Origin: Bradyrhizobium liaoningense
GTDB taxonomy: Bacteria; Pseudomonadota; Alphaproteobacteria; Rhizobiales; Xanthobacteraceae
Assembly: GCF_018130955.1 (NCBI RefSeq)
Contig: NZ_JAFCJM010000024.1
Coordinates: 1-64,000, forward strand
DNA length: 64,000 bases
Direction: 5' to 3'
Below the pieces are notes generated by a model. That model had not been told where the DNA came from. It did no database searches and was given only the letters and a program-made list of their open reading frames with translations. This document shows positions 1-9,318 of the stretch, piece after piece. The position numbers were made by a program, and so were the translations under genes. Numbering within the stretch: position 1 is the stretch's first letter; each line of letters opens with the position of its first letter.

Positions 1-6
1 GTCATC

Positions 7-58
7 GACCGGACACCACTCCGGTCAAATCGCGCCAGTCATGGCGCTCCGCGCCATG
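7..58. other. Two short hairpins at the window edge
   Basis: Two perfect inverted repeats are visible. The first is GACCGG/CCGGTC with an 8-base loop (7-26). The second is CATGGCGC/GCGCCATG with a 3-base loop (40-58). Neither is followed by a T-run on either strand. They may belong to the end of a gene outside the window or to a small interspersed element. Confidence 0.3.
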
Positions 59-71
59 CCTGGCGCACCAC

Positions 72-100
72 AAAAAAAGGGCGGCCTCTCGGCCGCCCTT
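72..100 (-). terminator. Rho-independent terminator of pckA
   Basis: On the minus strand a perfect 10-bp stem (AAGGGCGGCC/GGCCGCCCTT, loop GAGA) is followed at once by seven T. It lies 22 bases beyond the pckA stop codon. This is a textbook intrinsic terminator and the clearest one in the window. Confidence 0.9.
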
Positions 101-122
101 CTGTAATTCAAGCAGAACGAAG

Positions 123-1739
123 TTACTCCGCCGCGAGCTTCACGTCGGGCGCTGCGGCGCGCACTTCGGCGTCGACCTGGGCTTCGAACTTGGCAAAGTT
201 CTTCTGGAACATGCCGACCAGCGCGCGCGCGGTCTTGTCGAACTCGTCCTTGTCCTTCCAGGTGTTGACCGGATTGAGGATCTCGCTCGGCACGCCCGGC
301 AGCGCGGTCGGCACTGCGAAGCCGAAATATTTGTCGGTGCGGAATTCGACGTTGCGCAAGCTGCCGTCGAGCGCGGCGGTGAGCAGCGCGCGCGTCACCT
401 TGATCGGCATGCGCGAGCCGACACCATACTTGCCGCCGGTCCAGCCGGTGTTGACCAGCCAGCAGTCGACATTGTGCTGGGCGATGAGGTCGCGCAGCAT
501 GTTGCCGTAGACGGATGGATCGAGCGGCAGGAACGGCGAGCCGAAGCAGGTCGAGAACTCGGGCTGCGGCTCGTTGCCGAGACCGCGCTCGGTGCCGGCG
601 ACCTTCGCGGTGTAGCCGGACAGGAAGTGATACATCGCCTGCGCCGGCGTGAGTTTTGCGATCGGCGGCAACACGCCGAATGCGTCGGCGGCGAGCATTA
701 CGACGTTCTTTGGCTGCGGCGCGCGGCCGGTGCGCGAAGCGTTCGGAATGAAATCGAGCGGATAGGCCGAGCGGGTGTTCTCGGTCTTGGAGCCGTCATC
801 GAAGTCGACGACACGGGTGTCTTCGTTGAGCACGCAGTTCTCGAGCACGGCGCCGAAGCGGGTGGACGCAGCGTAGATCTGCGGCTCGGCTTCCTGCGAC
901 AGCTTGATGCACTTGGCGTAGCAACCGCCTTCGAAATTGAATACGCCGTTCGGGCCCCAGCCGTGCTCGTCATCGCCGATCAGCGTGCGGTTCGGATCGG
1001 CCGACAGCGTCGTCTTGCCGGTGCCGGAGAGGCCGAAGAAGATTGCGGCATCGCCCTTCGCGCCGACATTGGCCGAGCAGTGCATCGGCATCACGCCGCG
1101 CTCGGGCAGATAATAGTTCAGCGTGGTGAAGACCGACTTCTTCATCTCGCCGGCGTAATAGGACCCGCCAATCAGGACGATCTTGCGGGCGAAATCGATG
1201 GCGACGACGTTCTCCGAACGCACGCCGTGGCGTTTCGGATCGGCGCGGAAGCTCGGCATGTCGATGATGGTGAGCTCGGGCACGAAGGTCGACAGCTCGA
1301 TCGCCTCGGGGCGGATCAGCAGCGTGCGGATGAACAGCGAGTGCCAGGCGAGCTCGGTGAAGACGCGCGTCTTGATCCGGTAGGCCGGATCGGCGCCGCC
1401 GTAGAGATCCTGCGCGAACAGGCTCTTGCCTTCGGCATGCTTGAGGAAGTCCTGATAGAGCGCTTCGAACTGCTCCGACGTGATCGACTGGTTGCCGGCC
1501 CACCACATCTTCTTGTCGGTGGTGGCGTCACGCACCGTGAACTTGTCCTTCGGGCTGCGGCCGGTGAACTCACCGGTGTCGGCGCAGAGTGCGCCGTCGG
1601 CCGAGAGCACCGCTTCACCGGCGGAGAGCGAGTATTGATAGAGCTGTGGTGCGCCGAGGTTCCAATGAACCTGCTTGAGATTCTTTAAGCCGAATTTGTC
1701 GGCGCCGAAGGCACCGTTGCGCACGCCCGTCTCTTGCAC
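123..1739 (-). CDS. pckA: Phosphoenolpyruvate carboxykinase (ATP)
   Basis: Converts oxaloacetate plus ATP to phosphoenolpyruvate plus CO2, the entry step of gluconeogenesis in cells living on C4-dicarboxylates. The 538-residue product matches the ATP-dependent family in length and carries the kinase P-loop GLSGTGKTTLSADP near residues 236-249. The substrate-binding stretch TGEFTGRSPKDK lies near residues 55-66. I chose the GTG start at 1739 because a perfect AGGAGG lies seven bases upstream; a longer frame to 1766 has no such site. The gene is monocistronic, ending in the terminator at 72-100. About 270 bases upstream separate it from the next gene and should hold its promoter. Confidence 0.97.
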   Translation of the reverse strand: MQETGVRNGAFGADKFGLKNLKQVHWNLGAPQLYQYSLSAGEAVLSADGALCADTGEFTGRSPKDKFTVRDATTDKKMWWAGNQSITSEQFEALYQDFLKHAEGKSLFAQDLYGGADPAYRIKTRVFTELAWHSLFIRTLLIRPEAIELSTFVPELTIIDMPSFRADPKRHGVRSENVVAIDFARKIVLIGGSYYAGEMKKSVFTTLNYYLPERGVMPMHCSANVGAKGDAAIFFGLSGTGKTTLSADPNRTLIGDDEHGWGPNGVFNFEGGCYAKCIKLSQEAEPQIYAASTRFGAVLENCVLNEDTRVVDFDDGSKTENTRSAYPLDFIPNASRTGRAPQPKNVVMLAADAFGVLPPIAKLTPAQAMYHFLSGYTAKVAGTERGLGNEPQPEFSTCFGSPFLPLDPSVYGNMLRDLIAQHNVDCWLVNTGWTGGKYGVGSRMPIKVTRALLTAALDGSLRNVEFRTDKYFGFAVPTALPGVPSEILNPVNTWKDKDEFDKTARALVGMFQKNFAKFEAQVDAEVRAAAPDVKLAAE

Positions 1740-2013
1740 GAAAAATCCTCCTCGAACCCGCGTCACTGGCGCAACTTAGTGGAGCGCCTTCCCTCGCGGC
1801 GGCCGTTAATCATCAGGCCATCCGGCCTTGCGGCTGAACGACCTAATACTGTTGAACGCGGACCTTGCCAAGCTGATCCAGCAGGATTTGGTTTATTCAA
1901 GGACCGCGCCAATCGTCGCGCTCAAGGGCCCGCAAATTTCGTTGGCAAATATGCGATGATCGCGCAACCAAATCGACTCAAGCGAAGTTATTGCGACGCA
2001 ATATCGCATCATC

Positions 2014-4602
2014 CTACCGCACTGCGCCTTCGCCGATCAGCGCGAAGGGGGCCCAGATCGCCGGATAGGCGTTTCGCGGCGACGAGGGATCGTCGAGATA
2101 AGTTAACATCGCGCGCCGCAGCGCCTCGGCTCGACCGATGTTTGCTTCGCTTTTGAGCAGATCGAAAGTCGATGTGGTCAGACGCGTGGCAGCCTCCGAA
2201 TCAACCGCCCAATGCGAGACCAGCAGCGCGCGTGCACCGGCATAGAAGAACGAGCGCGCCAGACCCGACAGCGCTTCGGCGCCGGGCTTGTCGCCGGCAA
2301 TCGTGTTGCAGGCCGACAGCACCACCCAATCGGCATTGAGCTTGAGCTGCGCGACTTCGCTCGCGGTGAGCAGACCGTCGTCGAGCTCGGACGGCTGGTC
2401 GGGAATCGACAAGGCGAGTGATGGTTCACCGACGCCTTTGACGTCCCCGGCGACGAGACCGTGGGTCGCGAAATAGATGATGCCGTACTGCGCGAGCGGC
2501 GTGCGCTTGAGCACGGTTTCGCTGGCGTCGCGGCCAAGATGAATGTCGGCATCGGCAGCGCCGACGTCCTTCGCGACCGAGGTCAGTTCGTCCGCGGTGT
2601 CGGGCAGTTGCGGCAGGGCTTGTGCAAGCCGCGCGCGATCGACGCCGGCACCGCGCCAGAAATCCGTGTAGGCGATCGTCGCCACGCCGCGCGCAGCAAC
2701 CTTGCCGGTGGCGCGCCGGTCTGCCGGTGCCTGCTGCGTCGGATTGAACAAGGGATCGCCAAAACCGGTCATCGGCTTGACGCTCTGATCCCTGCGCGCA
2801 AAGGCGCGCAACGATTTCAGGCTCACGACCGAAGGCAGCACCGAGACCGCCTGACGCCGCAACAGCCAGGCGGCGTTGCGATAGCCGTCGAGCGTATCAG
2901 GCACGGCCGCTTGCGGCTTCTCGGTGACCAGCAGATGGAACGGCAGCGCCGTCAGCGCGCCGGAGGGCACAACGAGCAGGCTGCGCTTGTCCTTGGTCAG
3001 CGTCTCCACGGGGCCGAGCAGACTGACGTAGAGATCGTTGGCAACAGCGAGATCGAACAGACCCGATTTTCCGGATGCATCGCGCGCCTTGCCGACGTCG
3101 AGACCCTTGCGAAAGGAAGCGACCTTCTGCGCGAGCGCATCGGCACCGATCGGAAGCTTCTTCCAGTCGACGCCCTCGCGCGTGATCGCGACGACGTAGC
3201 TTTCCTTGTCGACCACGGAATAGATCGCCATCGCCTCGTCAGCCGACAGCAGCGCCTGGATTTCCTTCACTTGCAGCGGCAGCGGATTGGAGAGCAGCGC
3301 ATAGTCCGGGAATTCGACGGCGAGCGCCTTTTGCAGGCCAGTGCGTTCGCCCGCAATGGCGGCGATGCGCTGCCGGCTGCGCTGCTCGGCCGCGCTATCG
3401 CGCTGCGCCGCCGGTTTCGAGACCGCGGCGACAATCGCCTTGTCGAGCGACTCGGCCTCTGCGGAGAGATCCTGATCCTTGCGCACGAGTTCGGCGAGCC
3501 GGTCGCTGCCGGCGGCGAGGCGCACGGCGAGCTTGTTCACGGCTGACGCGGCGGAGGATTGCGTGCCGCGCTGGGTCGCGGCGAGCGCATCGTCGAGCGC
3601 CCTGTCGCCGGCCAGCAATTGCTGCTGCCGCGCGGCGAACAACACGGGCAGAACGACGCGGAGCTGCGCGCGGTTGGTGGCGAGCGTCTTCTGCACCAAT
3701 GGCAGCGCATCCGCCGTGCGTCCCGAGATTTGCAGGAAATAGGCAAGATTGCTGGTCGAGGTCACGGCATCGGGATTGTCAGGACCAAGCGCGCGCTCAC
3801 GAATCGATAGCGCCCGGCGATAGAGCGGCTCGGCGTCCGCATAGCGCTGCTGGTGCTCGTAGAGCCCGGCGAGATTATTGAGGGAACGCGCGACGTCGGG
3901 ATGATCTGCGCCCAACACCTTTTCGCGGATCGCGAGCGAGCGTTTGATCGGGGCTTCCGCATCGGCATCGCGGTTGAGATCGCGATAGACCTGGCCGAGA
4001 TTGTTCAGGACGGTAGCGACCGCGGGATGTTCGGGGCCGCCGACCTTCTGGTAGATCACGAGCGCCCGCTGGAACAGCGGCTCGGCATCCGCGTAGCGTT
4101 CCTGCTTCACATAGTTCGTGGCGAGATTGTTGAGGGACTGGCCGACATCGGGATGCTCGCGGGACAGCGCCCTCTCGCGCATGGCGAGCGCACGCTTGAA
4201 CAGCGGCTCGGCTTCGGCAAAGCGGCTCTGCCGCTGATAGAGTGCCCCGAGATTGGTCAGCAGCGGCGCAATCTCGGCGCTGTCGAGACCGAGGGATTTT
4301 TCCATCAGCGGGATGGCGCGCTTGTAGAGCGCCTCTGCCTGGTCGTCGTGGCCCTGAGCGGCGTAGATCTGGGCGAGGTTGTTCAGCGCGCCCGCGAGGT
4401 CACGGGCGTTATTGGTCTTCTCGAGGTTCGCGACCATGGCGAGCGCGAGCGGCAGCGCTTCGGAATATTTGCCGGCGCGGCTGAGCTCGTTGATCTTCGC
4501 GCTCTGTGCGGAGAGATTTTGTGCAAGCGCCGGCACGGAAAGACAGGCACTCGCCGCGAGCGCCAGACCTGCGACCAGCGCCAATCGATTACGTCTTGTC
4601 AT
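2014..4602 (-). CDS. Secreted TPR-CHAT domain protein (caspase-like)
   Basis: The 862-residue product starts with a signal peptide (MTRRNRLALVAGLALAAS, cleavage likely after ALA). At least six tetratricopeptide/Kinesin-light-chain type repeats of about 42 residues follow (consensus like LNNLAxxYxxQxRYADAEPL), then a linker rich in charged helices. The C-terminal half is a CHAT domain. The expected His-Cys dyad is present: ATHG (His about 714) and SACNT (Cys about 765). CHAT proteins are clan CD proteases related to caspases; substrates are usually unknown. The start at 4602 was preferred over 4659 because it places the signal peptide at the N-terminus and has GAGAGG upstream. Export to the periplasm argues against an intracellular defence role. 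Confidence 0.9.
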   Translation of the reverse strand: MTRRNRLALVAGLALAASACLSVPALAQNLSAQSAKINELSRAGKYSEALPLALAMVANLEKTNNARDLAGALNNLAQIYAAQGHDDQAEALYKRAIPLMEKSLGLDSAEIAPLLTNLGALYQRQSRFAEAEPLFKRALAMRERALSREHPDVGQSLNNLATNYVKQERYADAEPLFQRALVIYQKVGGPEHPAVATVLNNLGQVYRDLNRDADAEAPIKRSLAIREKVLGADHPDVARSLNNLAGLYEHQQRYADAEPLYRRALSIRERALGPDNPDAVTSTSNLAYFLQISGRTADALPLVQKTLATNRAQLRVVLPVLFAARQQQLLAGDRALDDALAATQRGTQSSAASAVNKLAVRLAAGSDRLAELVRKDQDLSAEAESLDKAIVAAVSKPAAQRDSAAEQRSRQRIAAIAGERTGLQKALAVEFPDYALLSNPLPLQVKEIQALLSADEAMAIYSVVDKESYVVAITREGVDWKKLPIGADALAQKVASFRKGLDVGKARDASGKSGLFDLAVANDLYVSLLGPVETLTKDKRSLLVVPSGALTALPFHLLVTEKPQAAVPDTLDGYRNAAWLLRRQAVSVLPSVVSLKSLRAFARRDQSVKPMTGFGDPLFNPTQQAPADRRATGKVAARGVATIAYTDFWRGAGVDRARLAQALPQLPDTADELTSVAKDVGAADADIHLGRDASETVLKRTPLAQYGIIYFATHGLVAGDVKGVGEPSLALSIPDQPSELDDGLLTASEVAQLKLNADWVVLSACNTIAGDKPGAEALSGLARSFFYAGARALLVSHWAVDSEAATRLTTSTFDLLKSEANIGRAEALRRAMLTYLDDPSSPRNAYPAIWAPFALIGEGAVR

Positions 4603-4688
4603 AAAGCCTCTCACTGCGACCTCTGGGCATAGGTCGCAGCGATCATCGCTGCCGTTCAACTCTCGGCGCGGTGACTACGCCTTGATCA

Positions 4689-5423
4689 TCAGGTCTTGGC
4701 GCGTGCCTCGCCCGCCAGCCTGACCAGCATTTTGCGCAGCTCGGTTCCGTTTGTGACCCGCTCAGGAAACGCGAGCCGGAGCACGGCCTGGCCCGACTGC
4801 ATATCCATACCCTCGGGATCGCAGCCGGTGCAGCGCCAGTCGCCCTCGGCCGCGCCGAGCAGTTTTGTGGCGTAGAGGTTCATGGTGTCGCGATGATCAG
4901 CATTCATGTGCTCGACCGCGCCCGCCTCGGCCTCCAGCAGGTCCGCGGCCCCCGCCAAATCCGTCAAGAACCGCTCCGGCTTGAGGTCCACGATCCGGCC
5001 GAAGCCGGCGACCAGATGGGTTCCCGTCGGGATGATCCGGAAGAACGAGAAATCCTTAAATGAAACAAAGTCTTCGGCCGACGGATGGGCGGCGAGGTAG
5101 CGCCGGCGCACGAGTTCCAAATCCCCTTCCTCCGCCACCTCGGCACAGCCGGACAGCATGATCCGCGCGCCCTCCAGCGGATCGCCCGGCGCCCGCTCGT
5201 CGAGCATCAGGGACACCCGGCTGTCGGCCAGGATGTTCTTGGTATGGATGGCCAGACGCGAGATCAAAAGGATGGGCGAGCCGTCCGGGTGGCTCGCAAG
5301 ATTGACCAGGGAACAATAGGGATCGCCGTTGCCGGCCATGAGCGTCGCCACGGCGCCCTGCCGGGAGCGCCTGAGCAGCGATTTGGCGAGCATTCCGGGG
5401 TCGAATTCGGGGGTCGGTTGCAT
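4689..5423 (-). CDS. HugZ-family haem-binding/degrading protein (PNPOx fold plus DUF2470)
   Basis: A 244-residue protein with an N-terminal split-barrel flavin/haem-binding fold of the pyridoxamine-phosphate-oxidase type (about residues 12-150). A C-terminal DUF2470 domain has the signature HMNADHRD at 172-179. This domain pair is typical of HugZ/HutZ haem-utilisation proteins, which bind or degrade haem to release iron. No haem importer lies next to it. It is divergent from chvI across a 221-base region with a strong palindrome. Family assignment is firm; haem oxygenase activity is inferred. Confidence 0.85.
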   Translation of the reverse strand: MQPTPEFDPGMLAKSLLRRSRQGAVATLMAGNGDPYCSLVNLASHPDGSPILLISRLAIHTKNILADSRVSLMLDERAPGDPLEGARIMLSGCAEVAEEGDLELVRRRYLAAHPSAEDFVSFKDFSFFRIIPTGTHLVAGFGRIVDLKPERFLTDLAGAADLLEAEAGAVEHMNADHRDTMNLYATKLLGAAEGDWRCTGCDPEGMDMQSGQAVLRLAFPERVTNGTELRKMLVRLAGEARAKT

Positions 5424-5490
5424 CGGATATCTCTAGGTATATGGTTGCGCTGCGGGCCTTTTGTCCGTAAACGGGGATCTCGTTATAGGT

Positions 5491-5518
5491 CGAAACGCGG
5501 CCGGTTTGCCGCGTTTCG
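5491..5518. promoter_or_regulatory. 11-bp perfect inverted repeat between hugZ-like gene and chvI
   Basis: CGAAACGCGGC and its exact complement GCCGCGTTTCG flank a 6-base spacer. The site is 68 bases from the start of the hugZ-like gene and 127 bases from chvI, which diverge here, so it cannot terminate either gene. It may be an operator or a structured leader of one transcript. No known regulator box is recognised in it. Confidence 0.45.
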
Positions 5519-5644
5519 TGGAACTTTGGTCACACTTCAGCCCAGCTTGCATTGCTCGGTGACACAAGTTCGAACCCTACGATATGCGGCGCACCACTGG
5601 ATTGCTCGCCGTTTTAGCCACGACACCAAACGGAAAGCAGGCTC

Positions 5645-6346
5645 ATGCCCACAATCGCTTTGGTCGACGACGACCGCAACATTCTCACATCCGTTTCGAT
5701 CGCGCTGGAAGCCGAAGGCTACCGCATCATGACTTATACCGACGGCGCTTCCGCGCTCGACGGTTTTCGCACCACCCAGCCCGATCTTGCCATTCTCGAC
5801 ATCAAGATGCCGCGCATGGACGGCATGGAGACGCTGCGGCGGCTGCGGCAAAAATCCGACCTGCCGGTGATCTTTCTCACCTCCAAGGACGAAGAGATCG
5901 ACGAGCTGTTCGGACTCAAGATGGGCGCCGACGATTTCATCCGCAAACCGTTCTCGCAGCGCCTCCTGGTCGAGCGCGTCAAGGCGGTGCTGCGCCGTTC
6001 GGCGCCGAAGGATCCGACCGCCGTGCCGAAGGAGAACGACGCCAAGGCGCTCGATCGCGGCCTGCTGCGCATGGACCCGGAGCGTCACACCTGCACCTGG
6101 AAGAACGAGCCGGTCACACTGACCGTGACCGAATTCCTGATCCTCCAGGCGCTCGCGACCCGGCCCGGCGTGGTGAAGAGCCGCAACGCGCTGATGGACG
6201 CCGCCTATGACGACCAGGTCTATGTCGACGACCGCACCATCGACAGCCACATCAAGCGGCTACGCAAGAAGTTCAAGGTCGTCGACAACGAGTTCGAGAT
6301 GATCGAGACGCTGTACGGCGTCGGCTATCGCTTCAAGGAAGCCTGA
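5645..6346 (+). CDS. chvI: Two-component response regulator ChvI
   Basis: A 233-residue OmpR/PhoB-type regulator. The receiver domain has the acidic cluster VDDD (8-10), the phosphorylation site Asp52 (LDIKMPRMDG) and Lys101. The C-terminal winged helix ends in the usual ETLYGVGYRF. The sequence and the position just ahead of chvG-hprK identify it as ChvI, the acid/envelope-stress regulator of Rhizobiales. The start has GGAAAGCAGG upstream. It is separated from chvG by 112 bases, longer than usual within an operon, so chvG may have extra promoter activity. Confidence 0.95.
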   Translation: MPTIALVDDDRNILTSVSIALEAEGYRIMTYTDGASALDGFRTTQPDLAILDIKMPRMDGMETLRRLRQKSDLPVIFLTSKDEEIDELFGLKMGADDFIRKPFSQRLLVERVKAVLRRSAPKDPTAVPKENDAKALDRGLLRMDPERHTCTWKNEPVTLTVTEFLILQALATRPGVVKSRNALMDAAYDDQVYVDDRTIDSHIKRLRKKFKVVDNEFEMIETLYGVGYRFKEA

Positions 6347-6458
6347 CGCGAGACGCCTCGGGGGCCTTCCAAGGGACTTTGCGGACTGACGTCGCCGTCG
6401 GTCTCGGCTAATATGCCGGGGAACAACCGCACGACCAGTCCTAACGCGGGCGTAAGCA

Positions 6459-8261
6459 TTGCTTGACCGGACGCAGCCTGATGCAAACCTGAACACCGCG
6501 GACTCAGCGTCCGCGGGCGTTCTGGATCATTCGGCCGACGAAGCGCCACGGGCGAAGGGCTGGCGTCCGCTCAGCTGGTTGTCCCGCGCCGGGCAGTTCT
6601 TTTTCGCGCTCTCCTTTTCGAGCCTCACCCGCCGCATCGTCTCGCTCAACCTCGCCGGCCTCGTCGCACTGGTTGCGAGCATCCTCTACCTCTCGCAGTT
6701 CCGTGCCGGCCTGATCGACGCGCGCGCGCAGAGCCTTTTGGTGCAGGGCGAAATCATCGCTGGCGCGATTGCAGCCTCCGCGACCGTGCAGACCAACGCC
6801 ATCACCATCGACCCCGACCGGCTGCTCGACCTCAAGCCGGGTGAGACCTATAGCGGCTCGGACGACTATTCGCCGCTGGATTTCCCGATCAATCCGGAGC
6901 GCGTGGCCCCTGTGCTGCGCACGCTGATCTCGCCGACCAAGACGCGCGCCCGCATCTATGATCCCAATGGCGGGCTTTTGCTCGACAGCCGCAACCTTGA
7001 GAACGTGCTGCGCTTGGACCTGCCGGCGCCGGCGGCCGCACCCGGCTTTCTCGAGCGCGGCACGATCGCGGTGCGCACCTGGCTCAACCGCGGCGACCTG
7101 CCGCTTTATCGCGAGCTCGGACCCGAGAACGGCAACGGCTATCAGGAAGTCGCCGACGCGCTCCAGGGCCAGAAGCGCAGCATGGTACGCGTCAATTCGC
7201 GCGGCGAGGTGATCGTCTCGGTCGCCGTCCCCGTGCTGCGCTCGCGCGCGATCCACGGCGCGCTGATGTTGTCCACGCAAGGCGACGACATCGACCAGAT
7301 GGTCACCGCCGAACGTCTCGCGATCCTGAAGGTCGGCGGCGTCGCTGCCGCCGTCATGATCATGCTGTCGCTGCTGCTCGCGAGCACGATCGCGGGTCCG
7401 GTGCGGCGGCTCGCCGACAGCGCCGAGCGCGTCCGCCGCCGCATCAAGACCCGCGTCGAGATTCCCGACTTCACCCGCCGCCGCGACGAGATCGGGCATC
7501 TGTCCGGCGCGCTGCGCGACATGACGAATGCGCTCTATAGCCGGATCGAGGCGATCGAGATGTTCGCCGCCGACGTCGCGCATGAGCTGAAGAACCCGCT
7601 GACCTCGCTACGATCAGCGGTCGAGACGTTGCCGCTGGCGCGCAACGAGACCAGCCGCGGGCGGCTGCTCGAGGTCATCGAGCACGACGTGAAGCGGCTC
7701 GACCGGCTGATCTCTGATATTTCCGATGCGAGCCGGCTCGACGCCGAATTGCAGCGCCAGGATGCGATCCCCGTCGATCTCCGGCGATTGCTGACCACGC
7801 TGACCTCTGTCGCCAACGAGACAAAACTCGGCCACGACGTCGCGGTCGAAGCCCGCTTCGAGGGCCGGAGCGCCACCGACGGCCTGTCCGTCACCGGCCA
7901 TGATTCGCGTCTCGGGCAGGTGATCTCCAACCTGCTCTCCAACGCGCAGTCCTTCTCCGAGCCCGGCAACAAGGTGCGCCTGATCTGCCGCCGCGTGCGC
8001 TCCGAGATCGAGATCGTGGTCGACGACGACGGCCCCGGCATCCGCGAGGACGCGCTCGAGCGCATCTTCGAGCGCTTCTACACCGACCGCCCGCATCAGG
8101 GCTTTGGCCAGAACTCCGGCCTCGGTCTTTCCATCTCCAAGCAGATCATCGACGCACATGGCGGACGCATCTGGGCCGAGAACCGGCCGGGTCCGCTGGA
8201 CGCCGACGGCGCGCCGACGGTCGCCGGCGCGCGCTTCGTGGTCAGGCTGCCGGCGCTATGA
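6459..8261 (+). CDS. chvG: Sensor histidine kinase ChvG
   Basis: A 600-residue membrane kinase. A cytoplasmic N-terminus of about 58 residues is followed by TM1 (59-81), a periplasmic sensor of about 200 residues, TM2 (about 288-312) and a HAMP segment. The H-box is ADVAHELKNPLTSL with phospho-acceptor His375. N, G1 and G2 boxes of the ATPase domain follow (NLLSNA, DDDGPGI, GLGLSI). In Rhizobiales ChvG, held in check by ExoR, phosphorylates ChvI. Only a TTG codon at 6459 gives the full N-terminus and its ribosome site is weak, so the exact start is uncertain. The stop overlaps the next start by four bases (ATGA), coupling it to hprK. Confidence 0.93.
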   Translation: MLDRTQPDANLNTADSASAGVLDHSADEAPRAKGWRPLSWLSRAGQFFFALSFSSLTRRIVSLNLAGLVALVASILYLSQFRAGLIDARAQSLLVQGEIIAGAIAASATVQTNAITIDPDRLLDLKPGETYSGSDDYSPLDFPINPERVAPVLRTLISPTKTRARIYDPNGGLLLDSRNLENVLRLDLPAPAAAPGFLERGTIAVRTWLNRGDLPLYRELGPENGNGYQEVADALQGQKRSMVRVNSRGEVIVSVAVPVLRSRAIHGALMLSTQGDDIDQMVTAERLAILKVGGVAAAVMIMLSLLLASTIAGPVRRLADSAERVRRRIKTRVEIPDFTRRRDEIGHLSGALRDMTNALYSRIEAIEMFAADVAHELKNPLTSLRSAVETLPLARNETSRGRLLEVIEHDVKRLDRLISDISDASRLDAELQRQDAIPVDLRRLLTTLTSVANETKLGHDVAVEARFEGRSATDGLSVTGHDSRLGQVISNLLSNAQSFSEPGNKVRLICRRVRSEIEIVVDDDGPGIREDALERIFERFYTDRPHQGFGQNSGLGLSISKQIIDAHGGRIWAENRPGPLDADGAPTVAGARFVVRLPAL

Positions 8262-8782
8262 GCGAGGGCGGCGCCAGCATTCACGCCTCCGCCGTCAGGG
8301 TCGGACATCGGGCGGTGCTGATCCGCGGTCCCTCGGGTGCCGGCAAGTCGCGGCTCGCCTTCGACCTGATCGTGGCCGGGCGCACCGGGGCGATCGAAAG
8401 GACCGTTTTGGTCGGCGATGACCGTGTCCATCTGGCGACAGTCGGCGGGGAAATTGTCGTCCGCCCTGCCCCCAATCTGGCCGGCCTGATCGAGGTCCGG
8501 GGCCTCGGAATCCGCCGCTGCGACTTTGTGGAGCATGCGACGGTCGGTCTCGTGGTCGACCTGGCCGCCGACGACGCGGAACGTCTCCCCCCGCCAAAAG
8601 CTCATTTTGTGAGCATTTCCGGTGTGGAAATACCGCGAATCCCGGTGGGAGCGGGGTACCAGCCCCTCCCGCTGGTTGTTGCGGCCTTGACCACTACCAA
8701 GAGTTCATCTTCCGTTAACCCTTCCGGCGATTGTTTGAAGGGAAATGGTAACCATATGAACCCCACACTCGCGACCGAATAG
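8258..8782 (+). CDS. hprK: HPr kinase/phosphorylase (short alphaproteobacterial form)
   Basis: A 174-residue protein holding only the C-terminal catalytic half of HPr kinase, with the P-loop GPSGAGKS at 24-31. The N-terminal domain of Firmicutes HprK is absent, as is normal for alphaproteobacteria. It is expected to phosphorylate and dephosphorylate HPr on serine, here Ser65 of the HPr at 9315. It overlaps chvG by ATGA and lies upstream of the EIIA and HPr genes. The C-terminal 30 residues (Ser/Thr rich) are poorly conserved in appearance. Confidence 0.92.
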   Translation: MSEGGASIHASAVRVGHRAVLIRGPSGAGKSRLAFDLIVAGRTGAIERTVLVGDDRVHLATVGGEIVVRPAPNLAGLIEVRGLGIRRCDFVEHATVGLVVDLAADDAERLPPPKAHFVSISGVEIPRIPVGAGYQPLPLVVAALTTTKSSSSVNPSGDCLKGNGNHMNPTLATE

Positions 8783-8916
8783 ACCGGCGCAGAACCCTCA
8801 TCCATTCCGCTAGATTCCGGGAGATGCGCAACATCCCCTCTTGCGCGGGGGCTCTGGATGGTCAAAGTGGCGCGTTCGTGCGGCGCACCAAAGAGCGCCC
8901 GCGAGGAGTTTTTCCG

Positions 8917-9318
8917 ATGATTGGTCTAGTACTTGTGACCCACGGGCGCCTTGCCGACGAATTCAAGGCGGCGCTTGAACATGTCATGGGCCCGCAAAAG
9001 CAAATCGAAGCGATCACGATCGGCGCCGAGGACGATTCCGACCTCTGTCGAAGCGACATCATCGAGGCGGTCAACCGCGTCGATTCCGGCGACGGCGTTG
9101 CGATCCTCACCGACATGTTCGGCGGCACGCCGTCCAACCTTGCAATATCCTGCATGAGCCGACCGAAAGTCGAAGTGCTCGCGGGCATCAACCTTCCCAT
9201 GCTCGTGAAGCTCGCCAAGGTGCGCGAGGAGCGTTCGCTGCCCGACGCGATCGCGATGGCCCAGGAAGCGGGCCGCAAATACGTCACCATCGCCAGCCGC
9301 GTGCTCGCCGGCAAATGA
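8917..9318 (+). CDS. PTS EIIA component, mannose (ManX) family
   Basis: A 133-residue cytoplasmic EIIA of the mannose family, with the phospho-acceptor His9 in MIGLVLVTHG and a conserved DMFGGTPSN stretch. No membrane EIIB/C/D partner is present in the window, so the phosphate relay ends here. The protein therefore probably regulates other targets rather than importing sugar, as in other alphaproteobacterial regulatory PTS branches. I chose the ATG at 8917 because GCGAGGAG lies nine bases before it; the frame extends upstream without a ribosome site. It overlaps the HPr gene by ATGA. Confidence 0.93.
   Translation: MIGLVLVTHGRLADEFKAALEHVMGPQKQIEAITIGAEDDSDLCRSDIIEAVNRVDSGDGVAILTDMFGGTPSNLAISCMSRPKVEVLAGINLPMLVKLAKVREERSLPDAIAMAQEAGRKYVTIASRVLAGK

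Noticed and set aside
474..1688. Long open frame opposite pckA
   Set aside because: High-GC shadow frame over a well-conserved enzyme; no start signal, no recognisable domain.
2014..4602. CHAT protein as an intracellular antiphage or cell-death effector
   Set aside because: A clear signal peptide predicts export, and no defence genes are nearby.
5567..5600. TTCGAAC stretch ending near ACCA, tRNA-like
   Set aside because: The flanking bases do not form a T-stem or acceptor stem and no anticodon arm is present.
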